Source of the DNA: Flavobacteriales bacterium
GTDB lineage: Bacteria; Bacteroidota; Bacteroidia; Flavobacteriales; TMED113
Direction of reading: 5' to 3'
Assembly: GCA_002714185.1 (NCBI GenBank)
Contig: PAWM01000016.1
Coordinates: 15,885 to 79,884, forward strand
Length of the DNA: 64,000 nucleotides
The position numbers and the translations under genes are program-made. Within the stretch, counting starts at the first letter, position 1; each line of letters begins with the position of its first letter. A model generated the notes under the pieces. It was not told the origin of the DNA. It worked only from the letters and a program-made list of their open reading frames with translations, and ran no database searches. Shown in pieces: positions 15,745 through 25,103 of this stretch.

Positions 15745-18455
15745 TGTCAAAATTATATTGTCTTACTTTTTTACTATGTAGTTTTTTCATAACGGTCAAT
15801 TCCCAAAATATAATTTATGGAGTTGTTTTAGATGAGACAACAACTGAAACACTAATTGGGGCTAATGTTATTTTAAAAAGTAAATCTAGCCAAGAAACCA
15901 CAATTGGGGTTGCTACTGATTTTAATGGAAAATTTATACTTTATAATGTACCAAATGGAAACTATGAATTAATAGTTTCTTATATAGGATATACTAATAA
16001 TAATATTGAGTTGTCTTTAAATGAAAAAGATTCCCTTAATTATAATATTAAATTAAAGCCTAATTTAATATTAGATGTAGTTAGCTTAATCGGAGATCAG
16101 GCAGAATTTAGGAAAACACCTGTCTCCCTAACTAATGTTAAATTAGAAAGAATCGAAAAAGAATTAGCAGGGCAAGAAATACCCATGTTATTAAACTCAA
16201 CACCTGGAGTATATGCAACCCAACAAGGAGGGGGCGATGGAGATGTAAGAATCAATATTCGAGGCTTTAACCAAAGGAATGTTGCTGTAATGATAGATGG
16301 TGTCCCCATGAATGATATGGAAAATGGGTGGGTCTACTGGTCTAACTGGTTTGGACTTGATGCCCTGACTAGAACAATACAAGTACAACGTGGATTAGGA
16401 GCATCAAAACTAGCCCTACCTTCTGTAGGTGGTACAATTAATATTATAACAAAAGGTCTAGATTCAAAAGAAGGTGGTACAATTAAACAAGAACTTGGAA
16501 GCGGGAATGCTATTAGAACATCTTTTGCATATACAACTAAGAATTTTAAAATTGGTAAATTCAATTTTGCAGGCTCTTTTAAAAAGTCCAGTGGTATCAT
16601 TGATCAAACTTCTTCTAGAGGTTTATTTTATTACATAAAATGGCAACAACAAGTAAAAAAACACTTATTTTCTTTATCTATGTTTGGAGCACCACAAGAA
16701 CATGATCAAAGAAAATATCAAACTGGGGCAGCTGTGTATGACAAAGAATTTGCAGCAGAATTAGGAATTGACACAACACATCTAGAGGGGAATTATGGCC
16801 TAACCTATAATCCAAATTGGGGTGAGTATAATGATTATGAAATATCCCACACATCAGGAGACACTATTTTTGGACAAAATAATATTGTAAATAGATTTAA
16901 AAATTATTATCACAAACCTATTATTAATTTTCAACACCTTTGGAGCATCAATGATAACAACTCCATTACTAATATTATTTATTACTCAAAAGGTAATGGT
17001 GGTGGGACAAGTCATCAAGGAGGCATGTTAACTTATACTTTAGATAATCAAATTGATTTTCAACAAATTTATGATGACAATTCAGGGAATAACTGGAATT
17101 CGTTCATAAATCCTGGTGGACCAGCTATAGATTTAGCTTTTAGTGACACTGAAAAAAAATCAGTTTCAATATTAAATAGTTCTATAAATAATCACTCTTG
17201 GTTTGGTTTGCTATCTACATGGAATCATAAAATAAATGAACAGATTGATTTAGCAGCTGGACTAGACATTCGTTCATATAGAGGCGAACATTACCGAGAA
17301 GTGTATGATTTATTAGGCGGGGACTATTATGCTGGATCCTTAGGTTCTGGCTCAAAAAATTCAATTGGAGAAAATAGTGATAATTTAATGCTAAGAGAGG
17401 GTGACAAAATGCATTATCACAATGATGGTTTAGTGAAATGGATTGGAGGCTTTAACCAATTAGAATATGATTACAATAATATCTCTGCATTTATTAATAT
17501 AACTGCTTCACAAACTTTCTATAAGCGTATTGATTATTTTAAGAAAAAAGATTTAGTATTAACAGATACAATTTTAACACAAGTAATCGGTATTAACGAT
17601 ACTATAATTTATAATAATACAGAATATACAACACATTCTAAAGAAACCAGATTTACTGAAACTAATTGGGAAAAATTTCCTGGATTTACAATTAAATCAG
17701 GAGCTAATTGGAATATTGATCAATACAATAATATTTTTATTAATACAGGTGTTTTATCAAAGGCCCCCAGATTTAACAATGTTTTTAATTATGACAATGA
17801 AAAGTATCTAAATTCAAAAAATGAAATTATTAAAGCCGTTGAAATAGGCTACGGATTTAAATCGCCTAATTTTTCAGTTAATCTAAATAGTTATCATACA
17901 ATATGGGAAAACAAACCACAAGCAGGAACAACGGTTTTAGATGGTGGAGAAACCGTATCCTATAATATAAATGGTATTAATGCTCTTCATCAAGGAATTG
18001 AACTAGATTTTGCTTGGAAAATATCCAATGCATTCAAATATGAATTTTTAAGTTCATTTGGGAATTGGAAATGGAATTCTGGTGATACAGTCAATTTTTA
18101 TTTAGATCAACAATTAGTTGCAACTGACTATTTTGATGCTCGTGGTATTTATGTGGGAGATTCACCACAGTCACAAATAGGATCAAGTATTAATTATAAT
18201 TATCAAATAAATAAAAAGATAAATGGATATATGAAAATCAAAGGGATGTACTTTGATCGATTCTTTTCTGATTATGATCCTTTTACAATAGACAATCAAG
18301 AAGTTTGGCAGATACCTGGATATATGTTATTTAGTTTACATACAGGTAATTCTATATATTTTGATAAAAGTAGTGTACATTTGAAACTAAATATTTTGAA
18401 TTTATTTAATGAAACATATATAAGTGATGCCCAAAATAACTCAAGCTATGTGTAA
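15744..18455 (+). CDS. TonB-dependent receptor, cut short by an in-frame TAA
   Basis: A 903-residue outer-membrane receptor. It has a signal peptide (1-20), a carboxypeptidase-like regulatory domain (about 22-110, with GVVLDETTTETLIGANVILK), a plug (about 115-240, with LLNSTPGVYATQQGGGDGDV and VMIDGVPMNDMENG) and a 22-strand-type barrel. The reading frame stops at TAA 18453-18455 after NNSSYV. The next 29 codons in the same frame encode a normal barrel end with FFGLGRK and a terminal phenylalanine. The product as written lacks the last strand, needed for BamA recognition. Nonsense mutation, sequence error or readthrough are possible. It is coupled to the lamin-tail gene and precedes a nuclease gene, so nucleotide or DNA uptake is inferred. 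Confidence 0.88.
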   Translation: MSKLYCLTFLLCSFFITVNSQNIIYGVVLDETTTETLIGANVILKSKSSQETTIGVATDFNGKFILYNVPNGNYELIVSYIGYTNNNIELSLNEKDSLNYNIKLKPNLILDVVSLIGDQAEFRKTPVSLTNVKLERIEKELAGQEIPMLLNSTPGVYATQQGGGDGDVRINIRGFNQRNVAVMIDGVPMNDMENGWVYWSNWFGLDALTRTIQVQRGLGASKLALPSVGGTINIITKGLDSKEGGTIKQELGSGNAIRTSFAYTTKNFKIGKFNFAGSFKKSSGIIDQTSSRGLFYYIKWQQQVKKHLFSLSMFGAPQEHDQRKYQTGAAVYDKEFAAELGIDTTHLEGNYGLTYNPNWGEYNDYEISHTSGDTIFGQNNIVNRFKNYYHKPIINFQHLWSINDNNSITNIIYYSKGNGGGTSHQGGMLTYTLDNQIDFQQIYDDNSGNNWNSFINPGGPAIDLAFSDTEKKSVSILNSSINNHSWFGLLSTWNHKINEQIDLAAGLDIRSYRGEHYREVYDLLGGDYYAGSLGSGSKNSIGENSDNLMLREGDKMHYHNDGLVKWIGGFNQLEYDYNNISAFINITASQTFYKRIDYFKKKDLVLTDTILTQVIGINDTIIYNNTEYTTHSKETRFTETNWEKFPGFTIKSGANWNIDQYNNIFINTGVLSKAPRFNNVFNYDNEKYLNSKNEIIKAVEIGYGFKSPNFSVNLNSYHTIWENKPQAGTTVLDGGETVSYNINGINALHQGIELDFAWKISNAFKYEFLSSFGNWKWNSGDTVNFYLDQQLVATDYFDARGIYVGDSPQSQIGSSINYNYQINKKINGYMKIKGMYFDRFFSDYDPFTIDNQEVWQIPGYMLFSLHTGNSIYFDKSSVHLKLNILNLFNETYISDAQNNSSYV

Positions 18456-18545
18456 GATTCCCCAATGAATTCAGATGCTGCATCTGCCTCTGTTTTTTTT
18501 GGATTAGGAAGAAAAATTATAGCATCAATTGAATATAAATTTTAA
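18456..18545 (+). pseudogene. Detached C-terminal strand of the TonB-dependent receptor
   Basis: These 29 codons and TAA continue the receptor frame without a shift after the internal stop. They encode DSPMNSDAASASVFFGLGRK followed by a strand ending IEYKF. Alternating hydrophobic residues and a terminal Phe are the hallmark of the last strand of outer-membrane barrels. Only a substitution in one codon separates this from an intact 933-residue gene. There is no separate start site. Confidence 0.85.
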
Positions 18546-18550
18546 AACAT

Positions 18551-20788
18551 ATGAAAAAAATAATACTATCTATAACTATATTTCTCAACTATTTCTGTTG
18601 GGCTCAACCAAATACTTATTATGAAAGCTGTATTGGATTAACTGGCGAAGAATTAAGATTAGAATTACATAATATTATTAAAGATCACACATCATTTTCA
18701 TACACTACAACTAAAACAATTTTGAGAGAGGCTGATGAAGATCCAAATAATGATAATAATATTATTTTAGTTTATAGTGGAAATTCTATTGACAAATATG
18801 ATTTTGCAAGTACAGTTGGTTCGGAAGTTAATGATTTTTGGAATAGAGAACATGTATGGCCCAAATCCCATGGAGACTTTGATGCAGGAGATCCCTTTGA
18901 AGTTCCGCTATTTACTGATGCTCATAATCTAAAACCTGTTGATTATAGTATGAATAATCTTATAGGGGATAAAGATTTTGATAATGGTGGAGATATTGTA
19001 TATAATGGAATAAATGAAACTACATGCTTAAGTACTAGTTCTACATTTGAGCCAAGAGACGAAGTAAAGGGTGACATTGCTAGAATAATTCTATATATGG
19101 ATATTCGCTATGAAGGAGGAGATAACGAGCCTAATCTTGTCATAATGGATGATTTAACAACCTATCCTTATCCACAAATAGGTGTTCTCTCTACCCTTCT
19201 AGAATGGCACTCGATGGACCCTCCTGATGCATTTGAAAAAAGAAGAAATGATATAATTTTTGAATGGCAAGGAAATAGAAATCCTTTTATTGATTACCCC
19301 GAATTTGTAGATTTTATATATAATAATCAATCTAATACAAATTCTATAGAATTCACACAAGTAATACTACCAGAAACAATTAATGGTGAAGAAGAATTTA
19401 ATATTACAGCTTATATAAGCAGCCAAACAAATTGCGGATCTATAGAGTCAGTTGAGATTAATTACGGAAATAGTTGGTATAATCTAAATAATACTATAAC
19501 TATGAATTATGAAAATAATTGGTATGCTATCATTCCAGAACAAGACTACAATTCAATGTTTTGCTATACAATTACAGCTATTGATTGCACAGGTAATTCT
19601 AATGTCTTTTACGGTTCCAGTATCATACCTCCTTTCCCATTCGAGGGTGTAATTACTCCAATAATTGATATTCAAGGTCAAACAGAGTTTTCTCCTTATG
19701 AGGGTCAAACAGTTAATACAACAGGTATTGTCACTGGAGCTTTTGCAAATAGTTTCTATATACAAGATGGAGCAGAACCGTGGTCTGGAATATATATTTA
19801 TAGCAGTGGTGCTTTACCCGCAATGGGCGACAGTGTAATTGTTTCAGGTGAAATAAGCGAATTTTGTTGGAACGGAAGTCCATGTGACTGTAGTTCCTGT
19901 GGAGGGGCAGGTGTGACTGAATTTTATCAACCAGAAAATATCTACATCATAAGTAACGATAATCCTTTGCCAGAACCTATAGTAGTATCTTCTGGGGAAG
20001 CTTTATCTGAAGAATACGAGGGAGTACTAATATATATGGAAGATGTAGAATGTACTGCATTACCTGGTGGATTCGGTGTATGGCAAGTAAACGACGGGAG
20101 TGGTAATTGTGGAATACATAATACACCTGATGGATTTGAGTTTAATCCACAAATTGGAGAAATCTATAATATTACTGGTATTGTTACATCTACTTTTAAT
20201 GAGTGGAAAGTAGACCTTAGAATTCCTTCAGATGTCGAAACCGGTGCTGATACAGCAGCACCGTTTGTTATGACTCATGCATGTTATCAAGTCGATAATA
20301 ATTATTATGTGTATCTGTATTTTAATGAAGAAATTAATGAAGAGTATTTAACAATTAATAACTTCCTAATTACAAATGCAACTATACAAAACATAACAAG
20401 CGACATATTTGACCCAACAAAAATTACATTAACTCTAAGCGATATTTTAGATCCTACTATGGGATTAATTATATATGAAATGGCTGATTTAAATGGGAAT
20501 GTAGGATCAAACTTAACATATAGCATAGATTGCAATAATGAATTCTGGACAGAAGATATTAATGAGTATAAATATAATTTTAGTATTTATCCAAATCCAA
20601 ATAATGGATTTTTCAATATTGATATTTATGAAACTGAAAACACATTATATATATATAATGTAAATGGAGTAAAAGTAAACTCTATTGAATTAAGTATGGG
20701 AACTCACACACTCCATTTAAATAATCCTGGATTTTATTATTTAACTACTGATAAATATAGATATATGCCATTGATAATTGAAAATTAA
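18551..20788 (+). CDS. Secreted endonuclease I with OB-fold-like domain and T9SS tail
   Basis: A 745-residue exported nuclease. A signal peptide (1-19) precedes an endonuclease I domain (about 22-260) with the core NREHVWPKSHG at 98-108 (catalytic His, metal site) and the later TDAHNLKPVD. An OB-fold-like nuclease-associated domain follows (about 365-560), with IDIQGQTEFSPYEGQTVNTT and GIVTGAFANSFYIQDG as in ExeM-type nucleases. It contains a cysteine-rich loop CWNGSPCDCSSCGG near 438-452. The C-terminus (about 672-745, FSIYPNPNNGFFNI) is a T9SS sorting domain. It would cut DNA or RNA outside the cell. The gene follows the receptor and shares its stop TTAA with the convergent DUF819 gene. Confidence 0.9.
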   Translation: MKKIILSITIFLNYFCWAQPNTYYESCIGLTGEELRLELHNIIKDHTSFSYTTTKTILREADEDPNNDNNIILVYSGNSIDKYDFASTVGSEVNDFWNREHVWPKSHGDFDAGDPFEVPLFTDAHNLKPVDYSMNNLIGDKDFDNGGDIVYNGINETTCLSTSSTFEPRDEVKGDIARIILYMDIRYEGGDNEPNLVIMDDLTTYPYPQIGVLSTLLEWHSMDPPDAFEKRRNDIIFEWQGNRNPFIDYPEFVDFIYNNQSNTNSIEFTQVILPETINGEEEFNITAYISSQTNCGSIESVEINYGNSWYNLNNTITMNYENNWYAIIPEQDYNSMFCYTITAIDCTGNSNVFYGSSIIPPFPFEGVITPIIDIQGQTEFSPYEGQTVNTTGIVTGAFANSFYIQDGAEPWSGIYIYSSGALPAMGDSVIVSGEISEFCWNGSPCDCSSCGGAGVTEFYQPENIYIISNDNPLPEPIVVSSGEALSEEYEGVLIYMEDVECTALPGGFGVWQVNDGSGNCGIHNTPDGFEFNPQIGEIYNITGIVTSTFNEWKVDLRIPSDVETGADTAAPFVMTHACYQVDNNYYVYLYFNEEINEEYLTINNFLITNATIQNITSDIFDPTKITLTLSDILDPTMGLIIYEMADLNGNVGSNLTYSIDCNNEFWTEDINEYKYNFSIYPNPNNGFFNIDIYETENTLYIYNVNGVKVNSIELSMGTHTLHLNNPGFYYLTTDKYRYMPLIIEN

Positions 20789-22026
20789 GATGCTAATTGC
20801 ATCAAAATTCCACATAACCATGCGGCATATGTACCAAGTGCATATCCTAAAACTGCAAGTAAAACACCTACAGGTGCTAATGAAGGGTGAAATGCAGAAG
20901 CTACTACTGGAGCAGAAGCAGCCCCTCCAACATTAGCCTGACTTCCTACAGCTACAAAGAAAAAAGGTGCCCTTATTATTTTAGCAACTAGTAATAAAAG
21001 TAAAACATGTATTAACATCCATATAGCACCTAATAAAAATACACCAGGTGAGTCTAAGATAGCTAATGCATTCATTTTCATTCCAATAGTTGCAACTAAA
21101 ATATAAAGAAAGATGGATCCAATTGTCGATGCACCTACACCTTCATATTTCCTAAATTTGGTGAATGATAACAATAAGCCGCCGGTTGTTGCAATAACAA
21201 TTAGCCAAAAGAATTTACTTGTTAAACTAAATTTACTTAAAAAAGAAAAATTATCTTGAATATATGGAGCTATAATATCTGCACAAGCATGTGCAAAACC
21301 TGTAATTCCAAATGCAATCGATAAAATAATCATATAGTCTGTGAAATTTGGAATCTTTTGATTTTCACTTTTGAACTTTATTAATTTATTTTTCAATGCT
21401 TCTATTGCGGATGAATCTGCTTTCAGCCACTTATCCATTTTCATATTAATACCTGCTCCATATAACAAAAAACCCATCCAAATATTAGCCACAATTACAT
21501 CGACAGTAATCATAGAGCTAAAGATAGTATCATTTACATTAAACATTTCCTTCATTGCAGCTTGATTAGCTCCACCACCAATCCAACTACCAGCAACTGT
21601 ACTTAACCCTCTCCATAAATCATCTGAATTAATAGGAATCATCGACGGGAAAAAATGTGTTACAAATAATAAGCTTAACGGTCCTCCGATTAAAATTCCA
21701 AAAGTACCTGTTAAAAACATTATGATAGCTTTTGGGCCTAAATTTATAATCTTTTTAAGGTCGATACTTAAAGTCAATAAAACTAAACTAGCAGGTAAAA
21801 GGTACCGGGATGCAATAAAATATAAATTTGACTTTTCCCCAGAAATTACACCTAAACTATTAAAAATAGACGGTAAAAAATAACAAAGTAATAATGCAGG
21901 GACATATTTAAAAAAAATTTTACAATACTTATTATTGCTTTTTTCTAATACAAATATTAAGGTAAGCATAGTAATTAGAAAACCTAATACAGTTGCATCA
22001 TTATTAAAAACTACTAAAAAATTCAT
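20785..22026 (-). CDS. DUF819 family membrane protein (YjcL-like)
   Basis: A 413-residue integral membrane protein with about 10-11 helices. The segments TVAGSWIGGGANQAAMKEMF, FFVAVGSQANVGGAASAPVV and the C-terminal VLLAVLGYALGTYAAWLCG are typical of the DUF819 family. These are predicted transporters of unknown substrate with a fold related to sodium-solute carriers. It is the last gene of a minus-strand operon (pdxJ, hydrolase, this gene), overlapping the hydrolase by four bases (ATGA). The substrate is unknown. Confidence 0.88.
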   Translation of the reverse strand: MNFLVVFNNDATVLGFLITMLTLIFVLEKSNNKYCKIFFKYVPALLLCYFLPSIFNSLGVISGEKSNLYFIASRYLLPASLVLLTLSIDLKKIINLGPKAIIMFLTGTFGILIGGPLSLLFVTHFFPSMIPINSDDLWRGLSTVAGSWIGGGANQAAMKEMFNVNDTIFSSMITVDVIVANIWMGFLLYGAGINMKMDKWLKADSSAIEALKNKLIKFKSENQKIPNFTDYMIILSIAFGITGFAHACADIIAPYIQDNFSFLSKFSLTSKFFWLIVIATTGGLLLSFTKFRKYEGVGASTIGSIFLYILVATIGMKMNALAILDSPGVFLLGAIWMLIHVLLLLLVAKIIRAPFFFVAVGSQANVGGAASAPVVASAFHPSLAPVGVLLAVLGYALGTYAAWLCGILMQLAS

Positions 22027-22790
22027 AATTTATTATTTAAAATATTATTAAGTGTATTTAAAAAAATATCTTTTTGATCAAAATGTATCCAATGCCCAGC
22101 ACCTTTGATATCAATAATTTGAAACAGGGGAAATAAATATGAAATATCTTTAATATCATTACTTGTGATATAATTAGATTTTTCACCTTTTAAAAAATAA
22201 GCCATTTTATTAAAAGTTTTATTTTTGCTAATGCAAGATAATACATGAGTTATATTTTGTTCTAAACTACATAAATTAAATTTAAATTTTGGAATATTAG
22301 TTTCATCTATATAGTAACTTTTAAGTAAAAAATGCACTACATCAATATTATTAATATAATTTTTTAAAATTTCTACAGCTTCTTTTCTTGAAGAAGAATT
22401 TAATAAAACTTCCTTTAAACCCTGAAAAATTAACATATGAGATTCATCATAAGTTTTAGGGGCAATATCTATAATAATAAGTTTATTTAATTGTTTTGGA
22501 TATAATAACCCAAATTGCATAGCGACTTTACCTCCCATTGAGTGACCAACAAGAGAAAACTTATTAATATTTTTTTGTTTGGTATAATTTTTTAAATCTT
22601 CTGATAAACAAACATAATTATGTTCTGAATGGTGAAAAGAATTACCATGGTTTCTTTGATCAATTAAATGCACTTCAAAATTGTCAGATAATACTTTACC
22701 AATGCTCAACCAATTTTTTGACTCCCCAAATAAACCATGCAAAATTATCAATACTGGGCCCTTACCTATTATAGTTGAAGAAAGAATCAT
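22023..22790 (-). CDS. Alpha/beta hydrolase (YbfF-like esterase)
   Basis: A 255-residue alpha/beta-hydrolase. The oxyanion region LIILHGLFGESKNW (15-28), the nucleophile Ser84 in VGHSMGGK and the C-terminal histidine in GAGHWIHFDQ complete the catalytic set; the acid is probably in the IDIKG region or earlier. The sequence RNHGNS after the third strand is typical of the YbfF/MhpC group, which hydrolyses short acyl esters or thioesters. It is coupled by four-base overlaps to pdxJ and DUF819. The substrate is unknown. Confidence 0.87.
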   Translation of the reverse strand: MILSSTIIGKGPVLIILHGLFGESKNWLSIGKVLSDNFEVHLIDQRNHGNSFHHSEHNYVCLSEDLKNYTKQKNINKFSLVGHSMGGKVAMQFGLLYPKQLNKLIIIDIAPKTYDESHMLIFQGLKEVLLNSSSRKEAVEILKNYINNIDVVHFLLKSYYIDETNIPKFKFNLCSLEQNITHVLSCISKNKTFNKMAYFLKGEKSNYITSNDIKDISYLFPLFQIIDIKGAGHWIHFDQKDIFLNTLNNILNNKL

Positions 22791-23491
22791 TTTAATATTT
22801 TTTTGTACCTTTTAATTGTTTCTTGTAAACCAAGAAGGAGTGATTCTGAAATTAATGCATGCCCAATCGATACCTCTTTTAAGAAAATCATATTATTTAC
22901 AAAAAAAGTTAAATTATTTAAATCTAAATCGTGACCTGCATTAACTTCTAATCCAAGATTATAAGCATATTGACTACATTTCACATAAGATTCAATAGTT
23001 AACAATTTATTCGCATATAAACCTGTGAATAATTCAATTCTATCAGCAAAAATATCTGCAGCACCTTTAACCATTTTCTTGTCAGGATTTACAAAAATTG
23101 CAACTCTAATACCACAAGCTTTTAATTCATTAACAATACTAACTAAGAATTGCTTATGTTTTATCGTGTCCCACCCTTCTAATGAAGTAAGAACATTAGG
23201 TTTGTCTGGAACTAAAGTTACCTGAGTAGGTTTTATTCTTAAGACCATATCTAAAAAATCACTAGATGGATACCCTTCAATGTTAAATTCCACTCTATTA
23301 TTTATAATCTTTTTAATTGAAATAACATCATCTCTTTTAATGTGACGTTCATCAGGTCGAGGATGTATTGTGATACCATCAGCTCCAAAATTAATTATAC
23401 TGTCTGTTAATGAAGCTAAATTAGGAGTATTACCGCCTCTAGCATTTCTAAGAGTGGCAATTTTATTAATATTTACACTTAACTTGACCAT
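22787..23491 (-). CDS. pdxJ: Pyridoxine 5'-phosphate synthase
   Basis: A 234-residue TIM-barrel enzyme that condenses 1-deoxyxylulose 5-phosphate with 3-amino-2-oxopropyl phosphate in the DXP-dependent vitamin B6 route. Motifs seen are VNINKIATLRNARGGNTPNL at the N-terminus, ITIHPRPDERHI, FNIEGYPS, LVPDKPN and VNAGHDL followed by SIGHALISESL. Length is normal. It is the first gene of a three-gene operon and is divergent from the CBS-nadK operon. Confidence 0.95.
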   Translation of the reverse strand: MVKLSVNINKIATLRNARGGNTPNLASLTDSIINFGADGITIHPRPDERHIKRDDVISIKKIINNRVEFNIEGYPSSDFLDMVLRIKPTQVTLVPDKPNVLTSLEGWDTIKHKQFLVSIVNELKACGIRVAIFVNPDKKMVKGAADIFADRIELFTGLYANKLLTIESYVKCSQYAYNLGLEVNAGHDLDLNNLTFFVNNMIFLKEVSIGHALISESLLLGLQETIKRYKKILK

Positions 23492-23520
23492 AATTTTAAT
23501 ATTAATTTCATTAAAAATAG

Positions 23521-23528
23521 TAAGTTTG
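23521..23528 (+). promoter_or_regulatory. Candidate -7 box for the CBS-nadK-bamA operon
   Basis: TAAGTTTG matches TAnnTTTG and lies 15 bases before the CBS gene ATG, in the 52-base divergent gap with pdxJ. No -33 TTG is at the usual distance. If real, it would drive the eight-gene envelope operon to about 31.0 kb. Confidence 0.45.
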
Positions 23529-23543
23529 TCTTAATATATAAAT

Positions 23544-24200
23544 ATGATTAAAGAAAATATAAATACCGAATTTAAACCTTGCAAGTTAGACGATTTAGCA
23601 ATTAATACCCTTGCAATTATGGAAGAATATAAAATTTCTGAAATTCCAGTTGTTAATGATAATAATCAGTTTTTGGGTATTCTTAAGGAATCTATTATTT
23701 TAGATATGGAAAATATCAATGAATCGTTACATTTTATTAAAAAATATTTAAAAAATATTTTTTTATTCTCAAATGCTCACATATTTCAAGGTATTCAAAT
23801 TTTCAACTCATATGCTCTTTCATTAATCCCTATAATTGATGATAATCATAAATATATTGGCTATATAAAACCCTGCGATATATTAAATCAAATGAATTTA
23901 AATAATTATAACACCCAACATATTAATTTTATCACAATAACACTGAAAAATAAAGACTACAGTCTAACAGAAATCTCTAGATTAATTGAAGAAAATAATG
24001 GAAAAATTATATCAATTATAACTGAGAGAAAAGAAAATAAACTAAATCTTAATTTATTGATTTTTTGCATTAATGTTACACCTATCAAACAAACCCTGAA
24101 AAGATATAATTATGATTTCCAAGAGTTTATTTCCACTAATTTAAAAACAACTAATTTAGATGATCGATTTGAATCTTTTATAAAGTACTTGAATATATAG
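23544..24200 (+). CDS. CBS-pair protein with ACT-like tail
   Basis: A 218-residue soluble protein. Residues about 5-120 contain two CBS repeats (EYKISEIPVVNDNNQFLGIL and the second at YALSLIPIIDDNHKYIGYIK), which normally bind adenosyl ligands. Residues about 130-205 (FITITLKNKDYSLTEISRL and following) have the predicted alpha/beta pattern of an ACT-like domain, as in AcuB-type proteins. The gene ends three bases before nadK, so an energy- or nucleotide-sensing role linked to NAD kinase is suggested by position only. The catalytic function, if any, is unknown. Confidence 0.8.
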   Translation: MIKENINTEFKPCKLDDLAINTLAIMEEYKISEIPVVNDNNQFLGILKESIILDMENINESLHFIKKYLKNIFLFSNAHIFQGIQIFNSYALSLIPIIDDNHKYIGYIKPCDILNQMNLNNYNTQHINFITITLKNKDYSLTEISRLIEENNGKIISIITERKENKLNLNLLIFCINVTPIKQTLKRYNYDFQEFISTNLKTTNLDDRFESFIKYLNI

Positions 24201-24203
24201 ATT

Positions 24204-25103
24204 ATGAATTTTCTGCTACATGGGAATAAAGTACCTAAAGACTTTAGGAAACAAATTGTTGATTTTATTAACGAAATAAAGGAAAAAAATATTAGGACTC
24301 TATATACTAAATCATTTTATGAATACTTTCAAAAAAGTATAATTACACACAATAATGAAAAGATAATTACGATAAATAGTAGTAATATTGGTAATCACAA
24401 AATTGATTATATAATTTGTTTCGGAGGAGATGGTACAATTTTAAATGCAGCGACTTTAGTTCAAGATAAAGAAATTCCTATAGTAGGCATAAATACAGGC
24501 AGATTAGGCTTTTTAGCAACTATTTCAAAGAATCAATTATCTAGTTTGTTGAAAAATTTAATTGAAAAAAAATATAAAGTGAGTAATCGTTCGCTATTAA
24601 ATATTGAATCTGAAGAACATTTGATAGACATTCCATTTGCTTTAAATGAAATTTCTTTTTGCTCAAAAGAAAATACATCTATGATTAATATAAAAGTCTA
24701 TTTAAATGATGAATACTTAAATATGTATTGGGCTGATGGGCTAATTATTTCAACACCTACAGGATCAACGGGCTATTCGCTAAGTTGTGGTGGCCCTATT
24801 GTAATGCCTGAATCTAATAATTTTATTATTACACCCATAGCTCCTCATAATTTAAATGTTCGGCCGTTAGTTATTTCTGACAAGAATGTTGTTAAAATAG
24901 AAATTGCAGATTTAACCAGTAGAAAATTTTTACTATCCATGGATTCAAGAAATCAATACATAAAAAATAGTAGTTCTATCAAAATCAAAAAAGCTTCCTA
25001 TTGTATTAAATTAGTTGAAATAGAATCAATAAATTATTCTAAAACATTAAGAGAAAAATTACTATGGGGATTGGATCGAAGAAACTATGAAATACAAGAA
25101 TAA
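24204..25103 (+). CDS. nadK: NAD kinase
   Basis: A 299-residue cytosolic enzyme phosphorylating NAD to NADP. The GGDGT motif is at 74-78 (ICFGGDGTILNAA). It is followed by IPIVGINTGRLGFLA, the second conserved block WADGLIISTPTGSTGYSLSC and GPIVMPESNN, then IAPHNLNVRPLVI. Length is normal. It sits between the CBS sensor and the DUF6089 barrel and overlaps the latter by 17 bases. Confidence 0.95.
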   Translation: MNFLLHGNKVPKDFRKQIVDFINEIKEKNIRTLYTKSFYEYFQKSIITHNNEKIITINSSNIGNHKIDYIICFGGDGTILNAATLVQDKEIPIVGINTGRLGFLATISKNQLSSLLKNLIEKKYKVSNRSLLNIESEEHLIDIPFALNEISFCSKENTSMINIKVYLNDEYLNMYWADGLIISTPTGSTGYSLSCGGPIVMPESNNFIITPIAPHNLNVRPLVISDKNVVKIEIADLTSRKFLLSMDSRNQYIKNSSSIKIKKASYCIKLVEIESINYSKTLREKLLWGLDRRNYEIQE

